Notes: a model not told the origin generated them from the letters alone. 64,000 nucleotides of DNA from Amblyornis subalaris (GCA_018881555.1 JACAXG010000068.1:3066198-3130197), one strand, 5' to 3'. Shown: positions 12,045-24,149, counted from the first letter of the stretch. Numbers and translations: made by a program.

Positions 12045-12690
12045 CCCCACCTCTTTACATTTTGAGCTGTTCTTGCATTTTCTCCAGTTTGCACTGTGCA
12101 GGGATGTCTGTGAACCTGCCTGACTTTAACTCTATGCCCACACATGTGGTGTCCCTCCTCTTCCCTTACAGTTCTGTGTCTTCTGACGATGTGCANGCTT
12201 CACTTTCCATCCCCCTCTCGGGTGGGTCACTGATGCATGAACAAGCCCCCANCTCTGCTCCCAGAGGCACTCCACTTCTCACCTCTCACCGTTACCCCAT
12301 CTGTATCCATTTATCACCACTTTCCTACTTGTCTAACCTCGCTTACCGAGCCATTCTTTTTTGTAGCCAATTGAGAATTTCACTATCAATGCCAGACTTA
12401 TTAACCCTAAGTCTTTTATGCAGTATTGTACGGAAAGGAAAAAAAAAAAAAGCCTTGTGGAAGTCCAAGTCAATTATGTCTGCTGCTTCAGCCCTGTCAG
12501 CTCTCATCGTCACCTCCACTCCAAGGAGTTAATCATATTTGCTGAGGATGACCTACTCTTCGTAAATGGATTCTGCTGACTGCCCTTGCTTAGCTTCCCA
12601 TTGCAAGAGCCCATGTGGCATCTATAATCTTTCCCAATACTCGGGGATATGGTATAATAATTCTCCAGTTTTGTCATTCCTCCAGCCAGC
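12045..12690 (-). mobile_element. Ancient CR1-clade LINE reverse-transcriptase fragment
   Basis: Read on the minus strand, this stretch keeps the order of reverse-transcriptase motifs of CR1-clade non-LTR retrotransposons, with frame breaks. Near 12672-12655 an NWRII word, followed by a V-L-G-K-I-I word, matches the NYRP...S..GKI block. At 12471-12451 there is DLDFHKA, matching the LDFxKAFD block that carries the first catalytic aspartates. At 12276-12256 there is SGVPLGA, matching SGVPQGS. At 12183-12169 there is EDTEL, matching the ADDTKL catalytic block with the first aspartate changed to glutamate. An A12 run (T12 on the coding strand) has expanded immediately after the DFHKA block. Both ends of the element are missing. 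It is a dead relic, much older than the three 3'-end CR1 copies elsewhere in the window. The family (CR1, L3 or a relative) is not certain. Confidence 0.75.
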
Positions 12691-15600
12691 TGCCCCCACG
12701 TACCATCATTTTGTCACCAACAGGAGCCTGAGAGTGATTTTTCCCCTAAAGAACTGTACCAAAATGACAGCCCCTATAATAGGCACGAGCACACAGCACG
12801 AGGTGAGGGCTGATGAGCTGCTGAGCTCCAGAGAGAGAGTGGAGAGAATTTGCAGGCACCCAGGGCAAGCGAGAAGATGCTCGGCCATGTCCCTGCCGCA
12901 GGTCAGGAGTGGAGCTGGGAGCAGAGCTGGGGTTCCTGATGTCCTTGGGCCTTGCTCTGGCTCTGACTATTTTTATCTGGGAGAAAGCCCTGGCGGTCTC
13001 TTTGCAATGGTGTCCTCCAGCACACGAGCAAAAGGTACACGGCTCGGAGTGCATCACCGGGGTGTTCCTGTTAACAAAGGCTAATCAAGCAGCAGATTGG
13101 AAAAGCAGAGCTGACACGTGTGATGAATGCACGGTGGGGCAGAGGGTGATCGTATGTAATGAAATATGTCAATTCAAGTCATAATAAAAACAGTGAACTG
13201 AGGAGCTGACAGGCAGGGTGGGATCCATCTCGGCGAGGGCGAGCTGTCTGTGCCAGTGCCCACAGGCTGGGCTGCTCCTGGCGTCNGGAGACGGAGACTC
13301 CTGTCCTCAATGGATGACCCACCACCAGCCACAGGCACCCAGCTCAAGCTGACCTGTCCTACAAAGGGCCATGTCTTGATCTTCCGTTGAAGAAGCAGAT
13401 TTGGTGGCTGATTTCTAGAGTCCTAATGAGTGGAGAAGGTAGATTTTTCTAATTATATGNCTTGATGTAGTTAAACCTCCTTTCAGATCTCTCAGAGTAG
13501 CTAAAGTACCCCTTCTCCAGGAGGACACCATCTGATCCCGAGGCTCCTCAGGCAAAGAAGAGAACAGAGTTGCCTGTGGATTATGACAATTGCATCATGG
13601 GGAGCTGCTACACTGAGCCTTGTGTTCTTGCTCCCAGGTTACTCATAGTCCCAGACAGTGAACTGAGGCCATGGCCTTGAGGAACAGGGAATCCCTACTC
13701 ACCCACAACATCCAGAAACCAAGAAAATCAACCTGGAACTCCTACAATGAGAGTCTCTTCAGTAATAACTGAATACCTGCAGTTTGGAGTGCAATGTTGA
13801 AAAGATCTGAGGCTACTTGCAACATAAATAGACACCAGGTAGAGGTTATATTATTTAGATCGCAGTCTAAAAGGTGGGGGGTTGTGATTATTATCTATGG
13901 TTATTTTTTGGAACTGCAGTCAAACCCAGNTTACAGTAGAATCAGCAGTAACAACAGTTTGAAAACTCACATCAAGGGAAACTGAGCTTAAACTCCCCAC
14001 AAAAAAAGAAAAAAAAAGTTCTAAACATAATCCTTGCAGAGTAGGTTTGCACATCTTTGTCNTCCATGGGAAACATTTTTATGTCAAAACAGTCATTCTG
14101 ACAAAAATGACAATTAAGTGTCACTTCTTGCTAGTTAGTCATGAAGTTGTCTTTAATATCTGCAGATATTTCAAGTACCACATAAATGTCACTCCANCAA
14201 CACAACCTCTCTTGTATTTCTGGACCTGAATCTAAGTGTTGCATTATATCAGTAGCAGCATAATAATTAGATTCTCATTGTAAAATGAGGAAAAGTTCAC
14301 TGTAATTCACGGGACCAGATCCAAATGAGAAGTACTCTAATTTTATTGAAAATGGCATGGATCCACTTGCTCTGTGTTAACTAAGAACCTGAGACCTCAA
14401 AAGATCTTCACAGAGTACGTGAAATTTGGGCTTCACAACTTCTCCATTCCTAATTATACAAATTAGGAGGCTTTGCGTGTAAAACTTTTGTGTTGGTTTT
14501 GGTTTATACACCTCCTCGTCCCCACTCCCGGTAATGGAATTCTAAGTAAAACTTTCTTTCCTTTTTCTTTTTTTTCCCCCCTCAATTTTCCATCTGTGTG
14601 TGGTTAAATGTAGAAGCCATATGAAGTCTGTGTTGCCTTTCTCGTGTTTTCACAGCAGACTGTTATTGCAAAGGAAGCTTCCATGAGGAGCCGGAGACCA
14701 CGCACTGCATTAGCATCTGAGCAGGCAGTGCAAAAATCAGATCTGATTCTGCCTGTGNAAGATAAATGAGCCAGAGTCCCCAATGCCCAAGATTTGGTCA
14801 TCTCTTTATGAGTTCTGAAGTACCTATTAGCAGCTTTGATGAGTGCTGGGGGAGATGAAGTCTACCTTGAACAATGTTAGAAAGCTGAATCAAATCACTT
14901 GAAACCTCCCAGAGGGAGAAACAGCCTGAACTGGTTATAGGTTTATATGAACACTCTGATGGTGGGGGAAAAAGTAAGCATTTTTTTCAGCAAAACCTCC
15001 CAAGAATTTACTCNTATCTATGAGAGCTACTTCTCCAGCCATTTTATGGATGTAGTTAGGCAGTTTTGCTGAAGATTTTATCCCCGTTCTGTGTCTTTTC
15101 CACCAAGAGGTGCAACCTGCTAAGAGGAAGCAGGTGAAAATGAACTTTTCATGTGCTCTGCCAAGGCCTGTCCAATGTGGCCCTGAGGAATATTTCAGGA
15201 TAGCAATATGTATTTCCAAAGCTCTACATAGTCAAGGAATGTGGATCCTGGGCTAGAGGGTGGGTTGCTCGACACAGAAGAGTGTGACCATGCAGTTAAA
15301 ACTGAGTTACCATGATTTAGAAAGTCACTATGTGTCAGTGGAGCCACAGGAACTGCCTTTGGATTTGTTTTTAGCAAAGCAGGATTGCTTAACATGCCTT
15401 CAAGCCTTCAGCTGGGGTTCAGCTTGTTCCTCATTAGAAATGAGCTCATCTTCACTGATAACAGGCCCTAAAGCCATCTGTGTACCTGTGTCCCAAATCT
15501 CTCTGCGCCAGGCACTTCGGAATTGNAGTCCAGCACTCCTAAGGTTTGTTGGGGTTTTGTATCTGTGTTTGGGATCAGAAACTGGTACCAGAGCTCCCAG

Positions 15601-16732
15601 AAATTTTTACCAGGCATTGGCAGAGGTGGCTGTGGCAGAGAAGTAACAACACAGAGGCAGGGACAGTCACCTCGTGCCTTCCCTTAAGCTGCATATGGGG
15701 GGCCGAAATCTCTCTAGCATTTGGTGCTGAGGGGCCTCTGCTTTTCCTGCTCACCTCTTCATTGCGGCACTGGGAATAACAAGGCTCCCTGAGCTCGAGT
15801 CCACAGACTGGGTGGGGAGAGGGGAAGAACTGCTACACCATTTTTTGCAGAAGAGATGGTGATCCCACAATCTGACCACTGTCACTGCAGAAGCCTGTGG
15901 TGCAGCCAGCCANTATTTTCCAATCCTGGAAAAGTGGGACCAGAGGAGAGGGATTCCTTCTTTCTGCAGACAGTTGTTTCCATGGCTTTTCCTGTACTTA
16001 GTTTGACATAAAGGCCAAAATNAGTGAGCTGGGAGGAGCTGATGTTTTTGGAGCTGCTGAAGATGTGGAGCACGCTGCTATCAATGCCCTAACTCTGTTT
16101 GCATCAGGGATGCTCCAAATCCGGCCAATTTGCTGGCAGATAACAACTCTCTCATCCCCCTCTATTACAGCTTGCATAGTCACTTGAGGCCTTTCCTTAA
16201 AATCTTGGTCTNGGAGGATGAACTGAGATCCAGCTGAATGCAGTTAGTTTTCTGTTTAATGCATTCAGTGGATGCTCTGAAGCAGATTTTGATGCCAGAC
16301 ATCTGTGCTGCTTGCACGCACCCAGGAAAGGCTTGTTCTGTCATGACAGAGCTTAGAGCAGGATTATTCACGTCTGATAGTGATGCTTGGTAGCAACTCC
16401 TGAAGCCTTGAACATTGCAGAGCATCAGAGGCTGTCACTGTCAGTGCTTTCCTCACTGCAGGGAGCTGTGTAAGTAATGTTCAGCCTAATTTAGAAGAAA
16501 AATGAGTTGGATTTGCAGCAAGAGTGATTTTTCTACAGTAGCCGGTGAAGTGGAACCCCAGGCAGCGGTGAGAAGATCCCATCTGGGGCTGTGTGTGGTG
16601 ACTGAGGGGCTTAGGAGGAAAAGTNTTGTACCTGAAGGGCAGCCACAGAGTGGGTGATGGCAGCAGGTCACTTCCCAGCAGATCAGACCCTGCTTTGTGC
16701 CTCTGGAGCCAGGACTCTGCATATGGGGAGAC
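12691..16732. other. Unique non-coding sequence, nothing recognised
   Basis: A GC-richer part (12780-13300) gives overlapping frames of up to 172 codons on the plus strand and 103 on the minus strand with no recognisable domain. A pyrimidine tract lies at about 14549-14590. A weak 'attgtaaaatgagg' word near 14279 recalls MIR but has no supporting flanks. The rest is unique. Confidence 0.5.
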
Positions 16733-16763
16733 GTTTTTTTTATTATTATTTATTTATTTATTT
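16733..16763 (+). repeat. (TATT)n microsatellite
   Basis: A T-run leads into TTATTATTATT and then four ATTT units. It is not attached to any recognisable SINE or LINE tail. Confidence 0.85.
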
Positions 16764-18989
16764 CCAGGTGCAGGGTAGTCCATCTAAAAGCTGTCACACT
16801 AAATCCCTTAAAGGGTCTTTGGGCTTCTCCTTTGCTCAATGTTTTCATAGCAGGGGCTTGCTCGTGCTCTCCCTCTGGGCCAGGGTGGGACGTGTGACAA
16901 GTGAGTGTGACACCATAATACTGCGAGTCTATTTTGACTTGAAGTAAAATAATCAGCCAATATAAAGAGATTTCAGCTTCAGAAGATGCCAGCTTCGCCC
17001 TTTGTCCTTTTTCCCCTCGTTNTGTGGAGCAAATGGTCAGCGCTGAGTTGAACTTTAAGCCCAGACCAAGAATTTCAGATGTATAAAATTATTTGAATGG
17101 AAAGCTTCAGATCCTTACAGCTCAACTTCCCCTGTGGGAACAAAAGAACTTTAGAAGCACCGGGGGAAGCCAGAAAAGCTTAGTTAAGCCNTAATGATTG
17201 CTGAAGGAAACCAGTAAAACTAAAAGAGGAAACAAGTCCCAGTATAAACCTACCCACCCGCTCCGACCTGGTGAGGTTACTTTGTGGGCTGTGGTTTTGA
17301 ATGCCTATGGTGAACAAAGACCCTCCTCTCCTGCCCCCACACCCATGGTGGTGGAGGCTTTGCAGGGTAGAGGGACAGCTCAGCAGGAAAGGAATTTTCC
17401 CACTAGGCATTAACCAGGGAGAAAAACTGATCACAGAGTTTCCCGCAACCGGNGCAGTGCAAAACAAGTAATGCAAACATCCCAAACCATTGAAAAGCAC
17501 GGTCCTTTCATGGCACCTGCTGCCTGCACAGGATGTCCCCTGGAACTGATGCCTCAGCTCTTTACCCCCATGAGAACTCTGGGGTTTTGTCGTGTAGCCC
17601 CTGATGAAGCCCANAACAGGAGTGTGGCAATGGAGAGCAGAGGGAAACCTGACGGTGTGAAAGGAAATACAGGCTGGTGGGAGTCAGCTACACAGTACAG
17701 GGGAGTAGGTCCCATCCAGTTGGAGTAGTTCCNGTCCTGTTGGAGAAGTGTGACCCCTTTTCTGGAGTGTATTACTAATTAGCACCTATAGCAATCAAGG
17801 GTTGTTGTGCTTGCCCCAGGACCAGAAAGCTCTATCACGATGCAAAGAAATCTGGAGCTGATTGACTGTGTCCTGTGTTCCCTGCCCTGACGTCCCATCT
17901 ACGGCTCAGCACTCACCACAGCCTGGAATCTCACTGCCTGGAGGGCTGCTGGATGGATTCTCTTATCTTAGTTTATTTGTCTGCATATGACTGAAGAGTG
18001 ATGAAGGCAAGAAAATCCTGCAGAGACTCCTCTCAACTTGTCCTACACAGGAGGGGCGAGAGGGAAAGCTTTATGGTCTGCAGGGGTAGATACCTAATCC
18101 TCCACAGCATTTTTCCNTAGCAAAGCCACATGGGCTCCCTAAACTTTTGAGCTGCCTCAAGCAGCTTTTATCAGACCTCCTTTGCCTGCTTGGCTCANGT
18201 GTATTCCAGATGTTGGTGACTTGAAGGGCTGAGAGAGGCTGCTGATTCTCGGGCCTGGTGCTGNGGGGTCTCTCCAACCACCACTTCTGTGTATTTTACT
18301 GTTGCCTTGGGTTTCTCAGCACTGCTGTTGGGATTGTCATTAAATTGTGTGCTCTACCTGTCTCTTCCCAGAGTATCCTTCCTTTTTAAAGAGAAAGTTG
18401 TTTAGATGACACCTTCAGTACATCTTCACAAAAGCCCTGACTTTTCCATCCTGTGGTTATCCCAGCATTTAGGCTCCCTCCAGGAGAGTGCATTTATGAG
18501 GAGCTGTTGATCAACATCCAGCAGCCTTCCCAAGCCTTCCCAAAATCAGTGTAATAATGAGTTCAGGTAGATCCCATTCATCCTTGTGTTGCTGTAACTC
18601 TTCCCAGCGTTATCCAAGCTTTGTTATTATTAAGATAAAGCAGCAGATTTTGCAGGTAGACGATGCCCTAGGCATGGTGCCAGCAGCCAGAGGATTTTAG
18701 CAAAGTAAAGAAGTACAGATCAAATACAGTTATCAACTGCTCTAAATAAGAGTTGTAATCCTTTGGGCTCCTCAGACACAGGCAAATGAATGCTCCATTG
18801 GGTTTTTACACCTGGGTCTCCCTAAGAAAAGAGAATTTTTGGAATAAATGCGGCTTGTCTGACATACAGAGAGAGAGCTTTAGGGAAATTATTTCTCTGC
18901 TACATTATTAAGGGTGCAAAGCTTATACTTGAAGCTTACTAGTATTAACAAAAGCCCTGAACAACAGGGTTTTGTTTTTGCATTAAAAA
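16764..18989. other. Unique non-coding sequence, nothing recognised
   Basis: Short frames only, with no interspersed repeat recognised. N calls are scattered about every 150-400 bases in 17.0-18.3 kb. Confidence 0.55.
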
Positions 18990-19090
18990 TCTTGCTTTCC
19001 CTTTTTCCTCTCCTCCTTCCATTTCTCACTCTTTCTCCCCTCTCCCTTTCCTTTTTTGTCTTTTATTTTTGGTCCACTCTCTCTCATTTT
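18990..19090 (+). repeat. Polypyrimidine tract
   Basis: About 100 bases consist almost entirely of C and T with a few interruptions, giving a purine-only complement. Such tracts can form triplex DNA in principle, but the interruptions make this weak. It is not followed by a recognisable exon. Confidence 0.65.
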
Positions 19091-20096
19091 AGTTGATAAA
19101 CAGAAAAGGCAACAGCACTGGAACAGTCAGTGCATTGTCAGGGGGCCTGCCTTAATCCCCTGAAGTCCCTGAGGAATAGAAGGGCTGTGTTAAGTGGGCT
19201 TCAAAGGCAGAAGGTGGAATGAGGTGTGATAGGAAACCAGCTCTTACTAACTGGTTCACTTCAGCTTTAAATAAATTGCAGCTCTGAGCTGCTTGGACGT
19301 TGACAAGAGGGCTGTGATATTTGTGGCTGCACTACAGAGAATTTCAGCCTTTTAAAGCAGGAATGGGAATAACCTGAAAGGACTTAAAGCTGTGAAATTG
19401 TAAAGCAAAAAAACAAAACAAGCTTTTCAGTGTGGAGGCTCCCTGGGCTTGTTCCTGGATTGTTTCTCTCACAGACAAACTTTACCTGTCTCTTAAGAAA
19501 ACACATCCTGCGTTCCCTGTTATTTCTGCTTGGTTTGGGGAGTGGCTGAGCTCTTTGCCAGCAGCTTTGGGAAGTGCTGTAGATGTATTTTTCGGAAGAA
19601 CTCAGGATAATGGGAACTGAGTTTTGGAAAAACTGCTATTTAGCACCAATTTGGGAGTCACCAGAATATGAATCTCAGAAAAAAACCAACTGATCCCCAC
19701 ATTGGGTGCTGTGAAGTGAAACTCCCAGTCCTGGAGTGCAAATTGAGCACTGCCAAAGTAGTGTGTGGACACATTTAGGGTTCACTTGGGTCTCCTCATC
19801 CCCTACCATTACCACCATGGATGTTTATGGGTGTAAAACTGCACCCAGTTTATCTGAGCCTCTAACACCAGAGTGGAGATCAAATGACAGCCGTGGCCTG
19901 ATTTTTTGACCATTCAAACTAAGTCAAATTGTAAGTATGGCTTATTCCCAGCAGACTCCTAACAGCATGGATCAGGCTCCTACTCTGCAGGTTTTTACTC
20001 ACAGTTTGGGTATTATATTCTTTCTTGCTCCCAGCTGTTTTTCCACCCTTAATCACCACCAATAGAGATGCAGATTGCTACTGATGTTGGCATAAT
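19091..20096. other. Unique non-coding sequence, nothing recognised
   Basis: No exon, repeat or structured element identified. Confidence 0.55.
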
Positions 20097-20168
20097 TGCT
20101 GGTCCACTGATATAAATCAACATGGAGAGCAATGGGATGGTGTAGATTTCTATCAGATGAGGCTATAA
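20097..20168. repeat. Ancient palindromic amniote repeat relic
   Basis: The order 'ctggtccactgatataaatcaac', 'atggagagcaatggga', 'tggtgtagatttctatcag' and 'atgaggct' follows a repeat I recall as common in reptile genomes, whose two halves are inverted copies reading roughly CTGGTGTAAATCAGC and its complement around a TCAATGG core. The family name is not certain. The copy is decayed and its arms no longer pair exactly. Confidence 0.45.
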
Positions 20169-20710
20169 TATAGAGGTCACTGTTCAAAGTCAAAGTTCAT
20201 CTACAGTCACTACCTGTGTAGAGGCCTAGGACGGAAAAAATAATTTTATTTGGTTAAATAACAGTTACATTTNCAACTCTGGCAGCTGGAATATCTTAAT
20301 TTTTAATACATTTTACTTAGAAATATGTTGGTAAAGATGGCTTGCTTGCCATTCACTTAGGTNACAAGCATCCTACTTTGCATTTTCCTGGCTCTGCTTG
20401 GAGGAATACGGATGGTGGGGAATTTTTGACAGCAGCTACNCCCAAATCTGCTCCAACAAGATCAGCAGAAACAGGTCTATCCACACCTTTCATACAAATT
20501 ACATCTGACCCTCAGTCTCCAGCAGCATTTGTTTAGGATGAAGTAATAAAATCCCCAAAGGAGGAGTAGCAATAATCGCTTTGAATGATGGTGGAAACAA
20601 CCTAAATTACTACCACAGTTTGGATGGGTGGAACACGGTTTTAGTTGTAAGACTGCTTTTCATTGCTCTGATAGGATAAAGGGGCCTTAAGGTAAATACA
20701 GTTGTAACTT
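20169..20710. other. Unique non-coding sequence
   Basis: Nothing recognised. N calls at about 20273, 20363 and 20440. Confidence 0.55.
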
Positions 20711-21529
20711 ATGCCTGCTCAAGGGCTGATTTGCATTCAAAACGGTGCAAATAAGCTGGTTTGGGTGATTGACAAGCCAGTTTCTACACAGTGGGGAGCA
20801 CTATGTAATTTGTGCACACTCATCTCTCCAACCACAGCCATCCTCCAGCTTGGCAGTGTCCCTTTAGGGGCCACTCCGAGCCAGCGCTGGCCAGACCAAA
20901 CCCCAGCAAACACAGAGCCTGGGCACGAGGGGAAGGGCAAGGATGAGAGCAGCGAGCTGAGTAAACACCACGTTAAAAAATGCAAACCTCACGGCGGGCA
21001 TTCCCAGCGGATTTTCAGTAGATGTGGTGCTGCGTCCGGCACATNCGCTGCACTTCCCATCACGGCTCGCCTCCCGCACATACAGGGCATTGTCAGCAGG
21101 GCCGTGACTCAAAGGGAGGTGAAGCCACACGAGGGTTCAACCAGAGACCAGCAGGAATCAGTGAAAACAGCGGGAGCTGGCAAACCCAGCCCTGGCAGGA
21201 ACGCAAAGCTCACCTTCTGCAGGGTCAGGCTCCGTGGAAAGCTCGGGACACCTGGCCAGGTCTCCTTCCTACTGCAAGACTGGTCTTTTTCCACAGCCAC
21301 CCTTCACACATCCCTGTTTCCCACCTGGCTGTGCTGTGGGAAGGCTGCTGGGAGCTGCAAGTGCTGCCTGGTCAGCAGCACCCACTCATACCATTCCCAA
21401 GGAGATGGGGCAGGAGGCACCCAGCTGGCAGAGCTGGCTGAAAGGACAAAGCCAAGTTCAGCCATGTGCCATGTGCAGTTCCTCAGAGGCTCCAAGACTG
21501 GAAGACACCTTCCAAAAAACTCTAATTAA
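20711..21529 (+). other. Longest open frame in the window, probably not a gene
   Basis: A frame of 272 codons with an ATG start runs through a GC-richer patch and is interrupted only by one N call near 21045. The predicted chain is rich in Ser, Gly, Thr, His, Gln and Cys, has no signal peptide, membrane segment, repeat or family motif that I recognise, and shares its DNA with two other plus-strand frames and several minus-strand frames of 60-140 codons. That pattern fits low stop-codon density in GC-richer DNA rather than selection on protein. No promoter, splice sites or polyadenylation signal is evident. It could be part of a lineage-specific transcript, but I would not annotate a protein. 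Confidence 0.12.
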
Positions 21530-21571
21530 AAAGTAAATTCAAATGGCAAGGAAAAGTTTAGGCTTTTATGC

Positions 21572-21584
21572 TTTTTTTTTTTTT
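21572..21584 (+). repeat. Poly-T run
   Basis: Thirteen consecutive T, not attached to a recognisable retroelement. Confidence 0.9.
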
Positions 21585-21613
21585 GAGACAGAAAAGTGGA
21601 ATATATCACTATG

Positions 21614-21716
21614 TATCTATCTATCTATCTCTCTATCCATGCATCCATCCATCTCCATGGATATATGGGTACATAGCTGTAGATATATAGATATATAGAT
21701 GTATGTATGGATATAT
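21614..21716 (+). repeat. Compound (TATC)n/(CATC)n/(GATA)n microsatellite
   Basis: Four TATC units run into CTCTATCC and then four CATC-type units (21614-21660). After a short gap there is an imperfect GATATATA/TGTA array (21681-21716). The compound, interrupted form suggests an older decaying microsatellite. Length is likely polymorphic. Confidence 0.85.
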
Positions 21717-22384
21717 TTTGTGAACACATCAAAGATTCAACTANCCAGCTGCTGCTGAACCTGCAGCTCCAAGGAGAAGTGTAGGCTGTGGGAGTGCTCA
21801 GACCTGCTGGGATGAGCAAAGCAAAGGAGAAGAAGGTCAGATCTGCAGGGAAATGCTGGCAGGGGAGGGGGCAGATAAGGATGGGCCATGATCCTGCCAG
21901 TTCTAGTCCATACCCTGCTCTGACCCTGGGGAAATGCAGATGGATGTCCTCCCATTCAGGTCAAATTGCAAGGTACAGCCAATCCCAAGGACAGCCCATA
22001 TCTCAGGGCTGTACCTGCTCGTNGCCTGCCTTTGAAATACCGAGTCAGCCCTGCTGCTGTAGGAGTGTGAATGTTAACGACGAGGAACAGCAGAGTCACC
22101 GAGCTGTTAGACCCCACCGTGTTATCCGTGTGGATGGATCCTTCCCGGCTGGATGCTGCCAGCTGGCACAGCTCCATCCCCCGGGGATGGCCTTGCAATT
22201 ATGCAATAGGTGTATCTGCCTGCTGGCCCTGCTGAGAGCTGCTAAGACAGTCATTGACCAAGACAAGAAGAGCCAAACTGTGTCTCTCAGGTAGAGCCCT
22301 TGGTGATAATTCCCACTGATTCCCTGCTAACTGTTCCAAGTTTTTGATATCTTATAAAAAATGAAGCGAGAAAGGACTCCCGGG
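21717..22384. other. Unique non-coding sequence
   Basis: Frames of up to 168 codons occur on the plus strand with no recognisable motif, overlapped by minus-strand frames. No repeat identified. Confidence 0.5.
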
Positions 22385-22545
22385 ATAAACGAATGGATGG
22401 AAATCCAATATGCCAAATGCCCCACTGACATTTAAAATACTGCATAATCTAATCCAAATATGCATACTTAGGGTGACAAATGTGCATATGATGACAGCTG
22501 CAATGCAAGGAGACAGTGACCAACATTAAAGGTCTAAATTGTATC
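22385..22545. promoter_or_regulatory. Candidate conserved non-coding element with POU-type words
   Basis: The sequence contains two ATATGCAT/TGCATATG words, TAATCTAATCC and several ATTTA/TAAT words within 150 bases, with no low complexity and no open frame. This is the composition of many developmental enhancers bound by POU and homeodomain proteins. Functional meaning is inference only. Confidence 0.28.
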
Positions 22546-23134
22546 AAGAGCAATTCCAGCTCAGGCCAGTTTGAGGTGGATAATAGAGTTTTCTCTTTTC
22601 AGCCTTTCCAAAACTCCTNGTCTCCTGAAATCAAGTCATTGAACAATACACTTCTGAAAACCACAGAAGCCTTTATTCCCTTGAGAATGCAATTTNAAAT
22701 TTGACTTTGGATACAGGCTGACCCAGTTCACTGCTGGCACTGTCCAGGGAGAGCAGGGTTCTGGGCTCCCCTTGCCTTCACCAAACAGAGCACTGGAGGG
22801 GCTTCTACCTGAGAAGATCCACCCTTTGGTCCTTTCAGCTTGCACTGGCAGTGCAGGGTGGATGTGGGTTAANGATCAAGCCTCTCTGCCCTCAGACAAG
22901 TGCTTGGTCCAGGATCTTGGGCAAATTGTTGGTGTCTCTACAGTTCAAATTGGGAAAGACCCTCCATTAATTGGGAGCTTTAGTAGTTCCTAAACTAAGA
23001 ATTTCTTGGAGGTTAATGACACCACATGCTGTGGTCAAAGAAGGTCCTTCCATCANTTGTCTGTTGAGCAATTACTGTACATAGTTTTCCAAGCTTTTAA
23101 TCTTTTTAATCTTGCACTGAGAGGTTGAACTTTC
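22546..23134. other. Unique non-coding sequence
   Basis: Nothing recognised apart from scattered N calls. Confidence 0.55.
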
Positions 23135-23215
23135 TACTATTGAAGTCAATGGCAGTTTTGTGATGGACTTGAATGAAGCCTGAGTCAGGNCCAGAATTAA
23201 GTTCAGATCAAGGGT
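23135..23215. repeat. Ancient palindromic amniote repeat relic
   Basis: 'attgaagtcaatggcagtttt' is broken here as 'attgaagtcaatgg' and 'cagttttg', followed by 'gatggacttgaatgaag' and 'gagtcaggnccag'. It is the familiar layout of two inverted GAAGTCAATGG-type arms followed by an AGGATCAGGCCC-like word seen in many amniote genomes. It shares this layout with 32845-32920, 63255-63330 and 63738-63792. Family name uncertain; I suspect a LINE 3' end or a related non-autonomous element. Confidence 0.5.
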
Positions 23216-24149
23216 CAGATAATGTTCTAAGAGATAAAGAGCATGAATGGGAAAGAGAAAAACTGGTGATTTGGCTGGACATTTCCTAAGCACGTTTGTT
23301 TCATGCTTCTGAAATTGCAAAGTTTTTATTTTGTATAAACCACAAGTCATTTCCCATTTGGATGTACAAAATTTATTAGTCCTTAAAAACAGATTCAGAA
23401 TTGAATGTGAATCATAGAGCTCTCTCTCCATTCATAATAAATCCCTCTTTACTAAAAATGAAGTGATGGGGAAGGCAATCACCCCNTGTCCTTTTTCAAT
23501 TGTTTAGCTCCTAAACTAATCAGTGACAACTTGAGAGTTTAAGGTTTATGGCATNACAAAAATTAAACATATCCTTTTCTCAAATGATTGTTCTGGAGAG
23601 GGTAATTACACAAATACAGTCCAAGCTTATTATCTTTCTCTTTTTTTTTTTCTTGTGCTATCTTCCCTCCTCCTCTTCCTTTTTACAGTACTACGTTTCC
23701 TACATGTGTTCAGTGAAGCTGAAAATGATATTTTGATAATGGGCACACAATGAACATGTAAGAGGACTAGTTGACAATGTGAGACTTTGTTAAGGAAAAG
23801 AGGATACAATGAATAGCTATAATTGGAGTCATTAATGAAGGGACTGCTGTTTTTTTTTCCTGAGGAAGGCTGCATCTTAATGCTTCTCAGGTTTCCTTCT
23901 CTATTTATACAACACTGTGGAGGTCAAACCTAAAGTTAGGTCTTTCCTGGCAATGTGTAATGAAACTTAGGTCACTAAAGAATTTGTTGAGCACTTTTTA
24001 GCCTACATGTATTCTGTCTGAAAGAGATTCTTGCCTTGTTTTTTGTGGGTATTCTCCTCCATTCTACAATTTGCAAATGAAAAATTANATGAAACTGTAA
24101 AAAATTCTTGCATATCCCTGGCTGATATCATTTGTATTCCACTAATATC
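23216..24149. other. Unique AT-rich sequence with a pyrimidine tract
   Basis: A T-rich/pyrimidine tract at about 23633-23687 ends in CTTTTTACAG, which looks like a splice acceptor, but no coding sequence or matching donor follows. The rest is unique. Confidence 0.45.

Noticed and set aside
12566..13084. 172-codon plus-strand frame as a gene
   Set aside because: Its first part is antisense to the CR1-clade relic and the rest has no motif.
14265..14330. 'attgtaaaatgagg' as a MIR relic
   Set aside because: Single word match only; upstream and downstream words do not support it.
20711..21529. Treating the 272-codon frame as a protein gene
   Set aside because: Non-coding composition, overlapping frames on both strands, no motif, no gene signals.
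23633..23690. Strong-looking splice acceptor CTTTTTACAG
   Set aside because: No coding sequence follows and no donor or transcript evidence; pyrimidine tracts ending in AG are common.
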